64,000 nt of DNA from Aquipseudomonas alcaligenes (GTDB taxonomy: Bacteria; Pseudomonadota; Gammaproteobacteria; Pseudomonadales; Pseudomonadaceae), in NCBI RefSeq assembly GCF_900156545.1, contig NZ_FTNW01000002.1, positions 496,001-560,000 of the forward strand, in the 5' to 3' direction. A model generated the notes under the pieces. That model had not been told where the DNA came from. It saw only the letters and a program-made list of their open reading frames with translations, and did no database searches. The translations under genes were made by a program, and so were the position numbers. Every line of letters begins with the position of its first letter. Position 1 is the stretch's first letter. Shown piece after piece: positions 12,095-20,068 of this stretch.

Positions 12095-13996
12095 TTAGAA
12101 GCTGGCGCCGACGCTGAAGGCTACGAAATCGCGGTCGATCTGGGTGTTGTAATCGCCGCCGAAGAAGTCGGTGTAGGACAGGTTGGCGGTGTAGGTGTTC
12201 TGGTACTCGGCCTCGAGACCCAGGCTGACAGCCTTACGACCTTCCTCGAAGTTGGCGCCCGGACCAGGCGAGTAGCCATCGACATCATGCGACCAGGCGA
12301 TGCTCGGACGCAGGTTGATACCGGCGAACACATCCGGGTAATCCCAGATGGCACGAGCGCGGTAACCCCAGGAGCTGTGAGTGGTGAAACCGTCGTCGTT
12401 ACAATCTTTGGTAGCGTTGGAGAAATCCGTGTTTCCAACGGCACGACCGAGAGTTACATCGTTGAGCAGCTCACAGGTACCGTTAGGCAGTTCACCCGGG
12501 CCGAAGACCGGATCGCGACCATAGCGAGCTTCGCTAGTGTGCTCCAGGCCACCGACGAAGGTCATACCCACTTCGCCCACCAGAGTCAGGCGGCTGGCCC
12601 CCATGACCTGATCAAGGAAGTGAGTGAAAGTAGTCTGCACCTGGGTAACTTCTTTGCGGTTGTAGCCATGACGAGTGGCACCAGGAGCAGCGCTAAGCAC
12701 AGAGGCGTCTGCATAGGGGTTTGCGGCAGATGGGTTATTCATCGGGCGTACAGCCGAATAAAGAACATCCGTTGTATTCAAAGCAACCGGTGCATTCGGA
12801 CGGTAGCTGATTTCGCCACTCCAAGCAGTACCGGTAGGCAATGTGGTGGAGAAGCTCAGACCATAGAGTCGTATGTCTTCCGGATACTCAATGAAATACG
12901 AAGAGTTACCAGCAATTGCCAGAGCAGAAGCCGCGCCATTGAATACTGGCAGCAAGCCGTTTGCTACATCGTAAACATCCTGCCCAGGTGCAGTTGCACT
13001 GAGGATGGGTGCACGGCTGTGATAGTTCATGGCATATGCGCCAAACTCAGTATCGAGCGGCTCGTAGAAGTAGCGGAAAGCCACACCCCACTGGCCATCG
13101 TCACGAGCATCCCGGTCGTCGCCGCGCACAACCAAATTGCCTTCTGAATTCACATCAAGTGGATCAAGGCCTGCACCCACCAAAAGACCGTTGAGGGTAC
13201 CGACAAGAGCTTCATCGTTAGTCAGCAAACGCAGATTGTCGTCACAACCATCCGCCGCCACATCCACCTGGGAGAAGAAGGTGCCGCAGTTGTCGACTAC
13301 GGTCTGTTCCCACTCCAGCTGGTAGAAAGCTTCCATCGACAGGTTGTCGGTCAGGCTCTGCGATACGTAGAACATGTTGACCGGAATCAGACCTTCCTTG
13401 ACTTCCGCGCCAGGACGGCGGAAAGCGGAAACATCAACCGGGTTGATGGCATTGATGCCGTTCTGGATGAAGGTACTCTCACCCCAGCTCACCACCTGCT
13501 TACCCAGGCGCACGGAACCCGGCTGATCGGCGATGGCGTAATTGTGGTAGACGAATGCGTCGAGGAACTCGGCACCGGCGGCCTTGGCGCCCTCTTTACG
13601 GTTGGAGTCGTCGATGTCCTTGAACAGACGGCTCTCGTCCTTCAGCTCGAAGTCGTACCAGTACTTGCCACGGACGAACACGCCGGTGTCACCGTACTTC
13701 AGCTCGAGGTCGTGAATGCCCTTGAAGATTTTCGAGAAGGTCTCGCCCTTCTTGAAGTTCAGGCGGCCGTCATCGGTGGTCTGCGACAAGCCCTGACCGC
13801 CGTTGTTGACGCCGATCAGATCACGATCGGCACTGCGCACCGACCAGCTGGCCCCCACGGACAGGGTGGAGTCGAGCTGGCCCTCGATTTCACCGATATT
13901 GAAACTGACGCCGAAAGCCGGGGCAGCGAGGGTTGAGGCAAGGCTGACTGCCAGGGGCAGCTTGGCCATACGCCAGAACGGTTTAGTGGTTGTCAT
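12095..13996 (-). CDS. DUF1302 family outer membrane protein
   Basis: A 633-residue beta-barrel candidate. The ATG at 13996 is preferred because GGAG lies eight bases upstream; twelve extra codons are available upstream but lack a ribosome site. The N-terminus is a cleavable signal peptide (LPLAVSLASTLAAPAFG). The mature protein shows the DUF1302 pattern: alternating beta strands, FVRGKYWYDFEL, VRLGKQVVSWGEST and a C-terminal strand ending in Phe (FVAFSVGASF), as expected for Bam-dependent insertion. Two regions, around 13210-13270 and 12390-12490, each carry pairs of Cys in acidic stretches and look like disulphide-bonded surface loops (inference). Probably a channel or surface receptor for hydrophobic substrates acting with DUF1329. 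Confidence 0.9.
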   Translation of the reverse strand: MTTTKPFWRMAKLPLAVSLASTLAAPAFGVSFNIGEIEGQLDSTLSVGASWSVRSADRDLIGVNNGGQGLSQTTDDGRLNFKKGETFSKIFKGIHDLELKYGDTGVFVRGKYWYDFELKDESRLFKDIDDSNRKEGAKAAGAEFLDAFVYHNYAIADQPGSVRLGKQVVSWGESTFIQNGINAINPVDVSAFRRPGAEVKEGLIPVNMFYVSQSLTDNLSMEAFYQLEWEQTVVDNCGTFFSQVDVAADGCDDNLRLLTNDEALVGTLNGLLVGAGLDPLDVNSEGNLVVRGDDRDARDDGQWGVAFRYFYEPLDTEFGAYAMNYHSRAPILSATAPGQDVYDVANGLLPVFNGAASALAIAGNSSYFIEYPEDIRLYGLSFSTTLPTGTAWSGEISYRPNAPVALNTTDVLYSAVRPMNNPSAANPYADASVLSAAPGATRHGYNRKEVTQVQTTFTHFLDQVMGASRLTLVGEVGMTFVGGLEHTSEARYGRDPVFGPGELPNGTCELLNDVTLGRAVGNTDFSNATKDCNDDGFTTHSSWGYRARAIWDYPDVFAGINLRPSIAWSHDVDGYSPGPGANFEEGRKAVSLGLEAEYQNTYTANLSYTDFFGGDYNTQIDRDFVAFSVGASF

Positions 13997-14034
13997 CGAC
14001 GCTACTCCATGTGTTTTTGTTATGGATGCCACGG

Positions 14035-14081
14035 ACTATAGCTACCACCCCCCTAGGCTTGATCCCCCTAAAGTGTGATTT
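14035..14081 (-). promoter_or_regulatory. DUF1302 promoter with MalT-like activator box
   Basis: On the minus strand a TATAGT -10 element (14035-14040) is preceded by the 26-base block 14056-14081, whose core reads GGGGGATCAAG. The GGA lies at about -36, the place and sequence expected of a MalT box (consensus GGGGA(T/G)GAGG). There is no good -35 hexamer, as in activator-dependent promoters. The same block occurs before the acyl-CoA ligase at the same distance from its start codon. Confidence 0.6.
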
Positions 14082-14215
14082 CCAGCCCCCAGCCTCTCTA
14101 GACCGGTCGGTCACGCACGAGCGAGCCAACCAGATTCATCACGCGACAGCAATTAACAAGCCAAGCGTTTGCTCGGATGGGGCAGCGAAATGCTCCGATG
14201 CCCCGTCTTCCGGGC

Positions 14216-15898
14216 TCAGAGCGTAGACAGGAACGCACTGCCCGCGGCTTGCCACTGGGCGATATCAAGACGAATACGTTTCTTGTCGAGCTTACCCACA
14301 CTGGTTTTGGGAATATCGGTAACAATCGCGATCTGACTGGGTATTGCCCACTTGTTGATGTGGCCCAACTCGACGAAGGGAATGAGGTGCTCTTTCAGAC
14401 CCTTGGCATCCAGTGTCTGCCCTTCACGCAGCACCAGCAGGGCGAAAGGACGCTCCCCCCATTGCGGATCGGGAATGCCGACCACCGCCACTTCCCGCAC
14501 GGACGCATGGCGACTGATCAGATCCTCCAGCTCCAGGGACGACAGCCACTCGCCACCGGTCTTGATCACATCCTTGATGCGGTCGCGGATGTCGATGAAA
14601 CCGAAGTCGTCCAAGGTCGCGACGTCGCCAGTGTGCAGCCAGCCGTGCTCCCACAGTTCGGCGCTCTTCTGCGGCTCGTTGAAGTAGCCCATGGTCAGCC
14701 AGGGCGCGCGCAGCACCAGTTCGCCCTGGGTTTCACCATCCGCTGGCAGCAGTTGGCCGTCCGGCCCCATCAGCGCCGCCTCCACCAGCGGCACAGGCAC
14801 GCCGGCCTTGATCCGATAGGTAACGCGTTCATCCTCACTGCCGACCTTGAACTCCTCGTTGATGTGCGCGCACGAGATCAGCGGGCAGGTCTCGGACATG
14901 CCATAGGCTGCGGTAAGCTGGATGCCTCGTACTTTGGAGGCCTCATAAAGGGCGCGATTCAGCGCGCTGCCGCCAATGATGATCTTCCAACCGGCGAAGT
15001 CCTGCCCCTGCCCGGCCTTGGCATTGAGCACCATCTGCAGAATGGTCGGCACGCAGTGGGAGAAGGTGACCTTCTCCTTCTGCCACAGCTGGACCAGCAA
15101 CTCGGGATCGTAGCGCCCGGGGTAAACCTGCTTGATGCCCATCATGGTGGCCACGTAGGGAATGCCCCAGGCATGCACGTGGAACATCGGGGTAATCGGC
15201 ATGTAGACATCGTCGGTACCGAGCAGGCGCACACTGTCCAGGCTGCCGAGCACAGCAGCCTCGGCCAGGGTATGCAGCACCAGCTGACGATGGGTGAAAT
15301 AAACGCCCTTGGGGTTGCCGGTGGTACCCGTGGTGTAGAAGGTAGTGGCCACCGAGTTCTCGTCGAAGTCCTGGAAGTCGTACCGGGTACTGGCCGCAGC
15401 CAGCAGGCTCTCGTACTCGCCGACCAGATTGGGCAGGTCGGCGGTCTTCTCAGCCCCGTCGGTGAGCAGGATGGTCTTCTCCACCGTGGTCAACTGGTCC
15501 TCGACCGCCTTATACAGCGGCACGAACTCGCTGTTGACCAGCACGAAGCGGTCCTCGGCATGGTTCATGGTGTAGAGGATCTGGTCGGCGGACAGGCGGA
15601 TGTTGATGGTGTGCAGCACCGCGCCGATCATCGGGATGGCGAACATGCACTCCAGGTAACGGTGACTGTCCCAGTCCATCACCGCCACGGTGTCGCCGGC
15701 CTTGACCCCGGCCGCGCTCAGCACGTTGGCCAGGCGCGCAACGCGCTCGTTGAAGGTGGCGTAGCTGTAGCGCATCTGGTCGCGATAGACGATCTCGCGG
15801 GTCTTCTCGTAGCGGCTGCCGGAGAGCAGCAGGCGCTTGATCAGCAGCGGAGCCTGGTTAGCATTGGCGGTCGGCGGAATGACACGGGTCTGCAGCAT
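14216..15898 (-). CDS. AlkK-like medium/long-chain fatty-acyl-CoA ligase
   Basis: A 560-residue adenylate-forming enzyme converting a fatty acid, ATP and CoA into acyl-CoA, AMP and pyrophosphate in the cytoplasm. Visible motifs: P-loop-like TTGTTGNPKG, adenylate-binding YGMSETCPL, hinge GWLHTGDVATLDDFGFIDIRDR, KTGGEWLSSLELE and the catalytic Lys in KTSVGKLDKK. Length and motifs fit the AlkK/FadD-like group. It has its own promoter with the MalT-like box and lies divergent from a thiolase, so activation and thiolysis of acyl chains are neighbours. Chain-length preference cannot be read from sequence. A weak hairpin near 14174-14200 may end the transcript. Confidence 0.92.
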   Translation of the reverse strand: MLQTRVIPPTANANQAPLLIKRLLLSGSRYEKTREIVYRDQMRYSYATFNERVARLANVLSAAGVKAGDTVAVMDWDSHRYLECMFAIPMIGAVLHTINIRLSADQILYTMNHAEDRFVLVNSEFVPLYKAVEDQLTTVEKTILLTDGAEKTADLPNLVGEYESLLAAASTRYDFQDFDENSVATTFYTTGTTGNPKGVYFTHRQLVLHTLAEAAVLGSLDSVRLLGTDDVYMPITPMFHVHAWGIPYVATMMGIKQVYPGRYDPELLVQLWQKEKVTFSHCVPTILQMVLNAKAGQGQDFAGWKIIIGGSALNRALYEASKVRGIQLTAAYGMSETCPLISCAHINEEFKVGSEDERVTYRIKAGVPVPLVEAALMGPDGQLLPADGETQGELVLRAPWLTMGYFNEPQKSAELWEHGWLHTGDVATLDDFGFIDIRDRIKDVIKTGGEWLSSLELEDLISRHASVREVAVVGIPDPQWGERPFALLVLREGQTLDAKGLKEHLIPFVELGHINKWAIPSQIAIVTDIPKTSVGKLDKKRIRLDIAQWQAAGSAFLSTL

Positions 15899-15934
15899 GG
15901 CGGTAACCTGTTTTTGGAGTTTTTCTTGGTCGCC

Positions 15935-15982
15935 AATCTAGAACCGCTCTAGCCCCGACTTAATCCACCCAAAGGATGATTT
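15935..15982 (-). promoter_or_regulatory. Acyl-CoA ligase promoter with MalT-like activator box
   Basis: The minus strand has a TAGATT -10 element (15935-15940) and, 16 bases upstream, block 15957-15982 with core GGTGGATTAAG, its GGA at about -37. Twenty of 26 positions match the block before DUF1302 without gaps, and both lie about 60 bases from the start codon. Confidence 0.6.
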
Positions 15983-15995
15983 TTTCCGTGACTCT

Positions 15996-16023
15996 TTGGC
16001 CATTACCGGTCACGCAGTAGAAT
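15996..16023 (+). promoter_or_regulatory. Candidate sigma-70 promoter of the thiolase gene
   Basis: TTGGCC (15996-16001) and TAGAAT (16018-16023) are separated by 16 bases and lie about 45 bases before the ATG at 16070. An AGAGG ribosome site follows. It is divergent from the acyl-CoA ligase promoter. Confidence 0.5.
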
Positions 16024-16069
16024 CGAATCGTTCCTGCCGTTCCGGCTTCACTCTTCAGAGGTAATACCG

Positions 16070-17245
16070 ATGTCCGATATCGTCATCGTCAGCGGCGCCC
16101 GCACCCCCATGGGTGGTTTCCAGGGCAGCCTGTCCAGCGTGCCTGCCGTGGAGCTGGGCGCCCTCGCCATCCGCGAGGCCGTGGCCCGTGCCGGTATCCA
16201 GCCTGCCGACGTGCAGGAGGTGATCATGGGCTGCGTACTGCCCGCCGGCCTCAAGCAGGGTCCGGCCCGCCAGGCCTCGCTGGGCGCCGGCCTGCCCGCC
16301 GCCACCGGCTGCACCACCATCAACAAGCTGTGCGGCTCCGGCATGAAGGCCGTGATGCAGGCGTTCGACGCGCTCAAGGCCGGCAGCAACGAAGTCATGG
16401 TGGCCGGCGGCATGGAAAGCATGTCCAACGCCCCCTACATCATCGAGAAGGCCCGCACCGGCCTGCGCATGGGCCATGGCGAGATCAAGGACCACATGTT
16501 CTTCGACGGCCTGGAAGATGCCCGCACCGGCCGCCTGATGGGTTCCTTTGCCCAGGAGACCGCGGACAAGTACGGCATCACCCGCGAGGAAATGGACGCC
16601 TATGCCATCGAATCGCTGAAGCGCGCCCAGGCCGCCATCCAGAGCGGCGAGCTGGCCAGCGAGATCGTCCCGGTCACCGTCACCAGCCGCAAGGGCGAAG
16701 TGGTGGTAAAGGATGACGAGCAACCGCTGACGGCCAACCTGGACAAGATTCCGACCCTCAAACCGGCCTTCAAGAAGGACGGCACCATCACCGCCGCCAA
16801 CGCCAGCTCGATCTCCGACGGCGCCAGCGCCCTGGTCCTGATGACCGCCGAAGAGGCCGCCAAGCGTGGCCTCAAGCCACTGGCGAAGATCGTCGCCCAC
16901 GCCACCCAGAGCCAGGACCCGAGCGAGTTCACCATCGCGCCGATCGGCGCCATGAGCAACCTGTTCAAGAAGACCGGCTGGAGCAAGGACGACGTCGACC
17001 TGTACGAGATCAACGAAGCCTTCGCCATGGTCACCATGCTGGCCATGCGCGAACACGGCCTGGACCACGCCAAGGTCAACGTTTACGGCGGCGCCTGCGC
17101 CCAGGGCCACCCGGTGGGTTCCACCGGCTCACGCCTGATCATCACCCTGATCAACGCCCTGCAGAAGAAGGGTGGCAAGCGCGGTGTAGCCTCGCTGTGC
17201 ATCGGCGGCGGCGAAGCGACTGCCGTGGCCATCGAGCTGCTGTAA
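16070..17245 (+). CDS. Acetyl-CoA acetyltransferase (thiolase)
   Basis: A 391-residue thiolase, the usual length of the biosynthetic/degradative acetyl-CoA acetyltransferase family. Nucleophile Cys88 lies in NKLCGSGMKA, His347 in GACAQGHPVGSTG and the acid/base Cys377 in SLCIGGGE, so the catalytic set is complete. The usual GHPIGASG motif reads GHPVGSTG here. It condenses two acetyl-CoA or thiolyses short 3-ketoacyl-CoA; direction cannot be inferred. It is divergent from the AlkK-like ligase and ends at a strong bidirectional terminator. It could also serve ketone-body or polyhydroxyalkanoate metabolism; no phaB or phaC is nearby. Confidence 0.92.
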   Translation: MSDIVIVSGARTPMGGFQGSLSSVPAVELGALAIREAVARAGIQPADVQEVIMGCVLPAGLKQGPARQASLGAGLPAATGCTTINKLCGSGMKAVMQAFDALKAGSNEVMVAGGMESMSNAPYIIEKARTGLRMGHGEIKDHMFFDGLEDARTGRLMGSFAQETADKYGITREEMDAYAIESLKRAQAAIQSGELASEIVPVTVTSRKGEVVVKDDEQPLTANLDKIPTLKPAFKKDGTITAANASSISDGASALVLMTAEEAAKRGLKPLAKIVAHATQSQDPSEFTIAPIGAMSNLFKKTGWSKDDVDLYEINEAFAMVTMLAMREHGLDHAKVNVYGGACAQGHPVGSTGSRLIITLINALQKKGGKRGVASLCIGGGEATAVAIELL

Positions 17246-17258
17246 GCGCTGCGCAACG

Positions 17259-17287
17259 AAAAAGCCCCGCCTAGGCGGGGCTTTTTT
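17259..17287. terminator. Bidirectional rho-independent terminator
   Basis: A perfect GCCCCGCCTAGGCGGGGC palindrome (17264-17281) is flanked by five A on the left and six T on the right. It ends both the thiolase transcript and the convergent LysE transcript. Confidence 0.92.
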
Positions 17288-17299
17288 ATGGGCGACTGC

Positions 17300-17929
17300 T
17301 CAGCGCAATTCGGTGAAGGCCAGCTTCACGCCCAGCCCCACCAGCACAGCGCCCATCAGCCGATCGAACCAGTGCCCCAAGCGGGCAAAACCGGCGCGCA
17401 CCCGGCGCTGGCTGAACAACAGCGCCACCAGGCAGAACCAGGTCGCCGTGGCAAAGGCCAGGTAGACGCCATAGCCGGCCTGCACTGCCAGCGGCGTATG
17501 CGGGTTGATCACCACGGTGAACAACGAAAGGAAGAACAGCGTGGCCTTGGGGTTCAGGCCATTGGTGACGAAGCCGGTCATGAAGGCTCCGCGCGGCGAA
17601 CGCTCGGCGCCATCGCCGACCACTTCCAGGCTGCCCGGTGCCGCCGGCTTGGCGCGCAGCGCCTTGATGCCGATGTAGAACAGGTAGGCCGCCGCCAGCC
17701 ACTTCAGCGCGTTGAACAGCACGATGGACTGCGACACGATCAGGCCGATGCCGAGCAGCGAATAGGCCACATGGACGAAGATGCCGGTGCCCACGCCCAA
17801 TGCCGTCCAGGTACCGGCGCGGCGACCATGGGCCACGCTCTCGCGCACCACGATGGCGAAATCCGGCCCCGGGCTGGCCACGGCCAGCAGGTGGATCAGC
17901 GCCACGGTAAGAAACTCTGCCCAGTACAT
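17300..17929 (-). CDS. LysE/RhtB-family amino acid exporter
   Basis: A 209-residue inner-membrane protein with about six hydrophobic segments. The family signature ASPGPDFAIVVRESVAHGRRAG lies at residues about 19-40, split here as ASPGPDFAIVV and SVAHGRRAG, and GFVTNGLNPKATLFFLSLF is near residues 118-136. Such proteins export amino acids or analogues by proton exchange; the substrate is not predictable. It is a single gene, convergent with the thiolase and divergent from the 2-hydroxyacid dehydrogenase. Confidence 0.9.
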   Translation of the reverse strand: MYWAEFLTVALIHLLAVASPGPDFAIVVRESVAHGRRAGTWTALGVGTGIFVHVAYSLLGIGLIVSQSIVLFNALKWLAAAYLFYIGIKALRAKPAAPGSLEVVGDGAERSPRGAFMTGFVTNGLNPKATLFFLSLFTVVINPHTPLAVQAGYGVYLAFATATWFCLVALLFSQRRVRAGFARLGHWFDRLMGAVLVGLGVKLAFTELR

Positions 17930-18009
17930 GAGGCCTCCTAGGGGTGGGAATCGATCGAACAGGCTGGCAACCTTACGCCAGCCCCCGCCATTCGCAACAG
18001 GTACAGCTG

Positions 18010-18978
18010 ATGAGCAACAGCCCTCGCGCGGTCTTTCTCGACCACGCCTCCCTCGACCTCGGCGATCTCGACCTGGCGCCGCTGCGCCAGGTGTTCGGCG
18101 AACTGATCCTGCATGACGCCAGCACCCGCGAGCAGGTCGTCGAGCGCCTGCAGGGCGCCCAGGTGGCGATCAGCAACAAGGTGCGCCTGGATGCGGACAC
18201 CCTGGCCGCCTGCCCCGAACTAAAGCTGATTCTGTTGTCCGCCACCGGCACCAACAACATCGATCTGGCCGTCGCCCGCGAGCGCAGCATCACGGTCGCC
18301 AATTGCCAGGGCTACGGCACCGCCTCGGTGGCCCAGCACGCGCTGATGCTGCTGCTCGCCCTGGCCACCCGTCTGCCTGACTACCAGGCGGCGGTTCGTG
18401 CGGGCGCTTGGCAGCGCGCCAGCCAGTTCTGCCTGCTCGACTTTCCGATCATCGAACTGCAGGGCAAGACCCTCGGCATCCTTGGCCATGGCGAACTGGG
18501 CGGTGCCTTCGCACGCCTGGCCGAGGCCCTGGGGATGCGCGTGCTGTATGGCGCCCTGCCCGGCCGCCCCGCCCGCGCCGACCGCCTGCCGCTGGGGGAG
18601 CTGCTGCCGCAGGTCGATGCACTCAGCCTGCACTGCCCATTGACCGAGCAGACCCGTCACCTGATCGGTACCGCCGAACTGGCGTTGATGAAGCCGCATG
18701 CGCTGCTGCTCAACACGGCCCGCGGCGGCCTGGTCGACGAACAGGCTCTGGCCGACGCCTTGCGCTCCGGCCACCTGGGCGGCGCCGCCTTCGATGTGCT
18801 CAGCGAGGAGCCGCCGCGCCATGGCAACCCGTTGCTGGCGGCTGATATCCCGCGCCTGATCATCACCCCGCATAACGCCTGGGGCAGCCGCGAGGCGCGC
18901 CAGCGCATCGTTGGCCAGCTGTCGGAGAATGCCCGCGCCTTCTTCACCGGCGCCCCCATCCGCGTGGTCAACGGGTAA
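18010..18978 (+). CDS. D-2-hydroxyacid dehydrogenase (glycerate/hydroxypyruvate type)
   Basis: A 322-residue NAD(P)-dependent dehydrogenase. The ATG at 18010 (MSNSPRAVFLDHASLDL) is chosen over an upstream GTG, which would add a non-conserved leader. Residues about 145-170 hold the Rossmann motif (TLGILGHGELGGAFARL); the catalytic Arg is in LLNTARGGLVDE, the Glu in LSEEPP and the His in ITPHNAWGS. Family members reduce hydroxypyruvate, glyoxylate or related 2-keto acids. It may be co-transcribed with rsmC, which begins 30 bases downstream. The exact substrate is not certain. Confidence 0.88.
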   Translation: MSNSPRAVFLDHASLDLGDLDLAPLRQVFGELILHDASTREQVVERLQGAQVAISNKVRLDADTLAACPELKLILLSATGTNNIDLAVARERSITVANCQGYGTASVAQHALMLLLALATRLPDYQAAVRAGAWQRASQFCLLDFPIIELQGKTLGILGHGELGGAFARLAEALGMRVLYGALPGRPARADRLPLGELLPQVDALSLHCPLTEQTRHLIGTAELALMKPHALLLNTARGGLVDEQALADALRSGHLGGAAFDVLSEEPPRHGNPLLAADIPRLIITPHNAWGSREARQRIVGQLSENARAFFTGAPIRVVNG

Positions 18979-19008
18979 ACTACGCGGCTTTTTTACCGGG
19001 AGATGGCC

Positions 19009-20007
19009 ATGGACCCACGAAGCGAGGTGCTGCTGCGCCAGGCGGAGCTGTTCCAGGGCGAGCTGCTGCTGGCCGGCCTGCCGGCCGACGACCTGCTCGG
19101 CCAGTTGCCGCGCGCCCACGGCTGGAGCTGGCATGCCGGCGAGCAGAATGTGCTGCAGGCGCGCTTTGCCGGGCGCTGCCAGTTCGGCACCGGCGTGCCC
19201 GAAACCGTGTTCGACAGCGCCGTGCTGTTCCTGCCCAAGTCGCGCGAACTCACCGATTACCTGCTGCAGGCCCTGGCCGCGCGCCTGGCCGGCCGCGAGT
19301 TTTATCTGGTCGGCGAGAAGCGCGCGGGCATCGAGCGCGCCGCCAAGCAGCTGGCCGTGTATGGCAAGCCGCGCAAACTGGACAGCGCCCGCCATTGCCA
19401 GCTGTGGCAGGTGACGGTGGACCAAGCACCCGCAGCACCCGACCTGCACAGCCTGGCCCAACGCTTCGAACTGCCACTGGCCGACGGCCCATTGCCGGTC
19501 ATCAGCCTGCCCGGCGTGTTCAGCCATGGTCGCCTGGACCGCGGCAGCGCCCTGCTGCTGGAGCAGCTGGACGGTCTGCCACAGGGCCACCTGCTCGACT
19601 TCGGCTGCGGCGCCGGGGTGCTCGGCGCCACGCTCAAGCGCCGCTACCCGCACAGCCAACTGACCCTGCTCGACGTCGATGCCTTCGCCGTGGAGAGCAG
19701 CCGCCTGACCCTGGCCGCCAATGGCCTGGAAGCCGAGGTGATCGCCGGCGACGGTATCGACGCGGCGCCGCAGGGCCTGGCCGCCATCGTCAGCAACCCG
19801 CCCTTCCACAGCGGCGTGCACACCAACTACCAGGCCAGCGAGCACCTGCTGCGCCAGGCCGCCCGCCACCTGGACAAAGGCGGCGAGCTGCGCCTGGTGG
19901 CCAACAGCTTTCTCAAATACCCGCCGCTGATCGAACAGCACCTGGGTCCCTGCAAGACCCTGATCGAGGCCGACGGCTTCCGCATCTACAGCGCCCGGCG
20001 CAGCTGA
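19009..20007 (+). CDS. rsmC: 16S rRNA (guanine-1207-N2) methyltransferase RsmC
   Basis: A 332-residue protein. GGGAG at 18998-19002 is adjacent to one ATG (19003) and six bases from the next, so the start is put at 19009 ([15 protein letters not shown]). It has the RsmC two-domain plan: a degenerate N-terminal methyltransferase domain ([16 protein letters not shown]) and a C-terminal active one with the AdoMet loop [12 protein letters not shown] and catalytic [11 protein letters not shown]. It methylates G1207 in the 30S subunit. It follows the 2-hydroxyacid dehydrogenase closely. Confidence 0.93.
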   Translation: MDPRSEVLLRQAELFQGELLLAGLPADDLLGQLPRAHGWSWHAGEQNVLQARFAGRCQFGTGVPETVFDSAVLFLPKSRELTDYLLQALAARLAGREFYLVGEKRAGIERAAKQLAVYGKPRKLDSARHCQLWQVTVDQAPAAPDLHSLAQRFELPLADGPLPVISLPGVFSHGRLDRGSALLLEQLDGLPQGHLLDFGCGAGVLGATLKRRYPHSQLTLLDVDAFAVESSRLTLAANGLEAEVIAGDGIDAAPQGLAAIVSNPPFHSGVHTNYQASEHLLRQAARHLDKGGELRLVANSFLKYPPLIEQHLGPCKTLIEADGFRIYSARRS

Positions 20008-20068
20008 ACCTTTCATCCGCACCCACTTGAGCGTCTGCCCGCGGGTCGACGCTCCGGAGCCATTTTTC

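Noticed and set aside
14174..14200. Hairpin as terminator of the acyl-CoA ligase
   Set aside because: The stem is only about six pairs with a 14-base loop and there is no U tract; not strong enough to list.
15899..16069. MalT-like box as regulator of the thiolase too
   Set aside because: The box orientation and spacing fit the minus-strand ligase promoter; the thiolase has its own sigma-70-like hexamers, so shared control is not supported.
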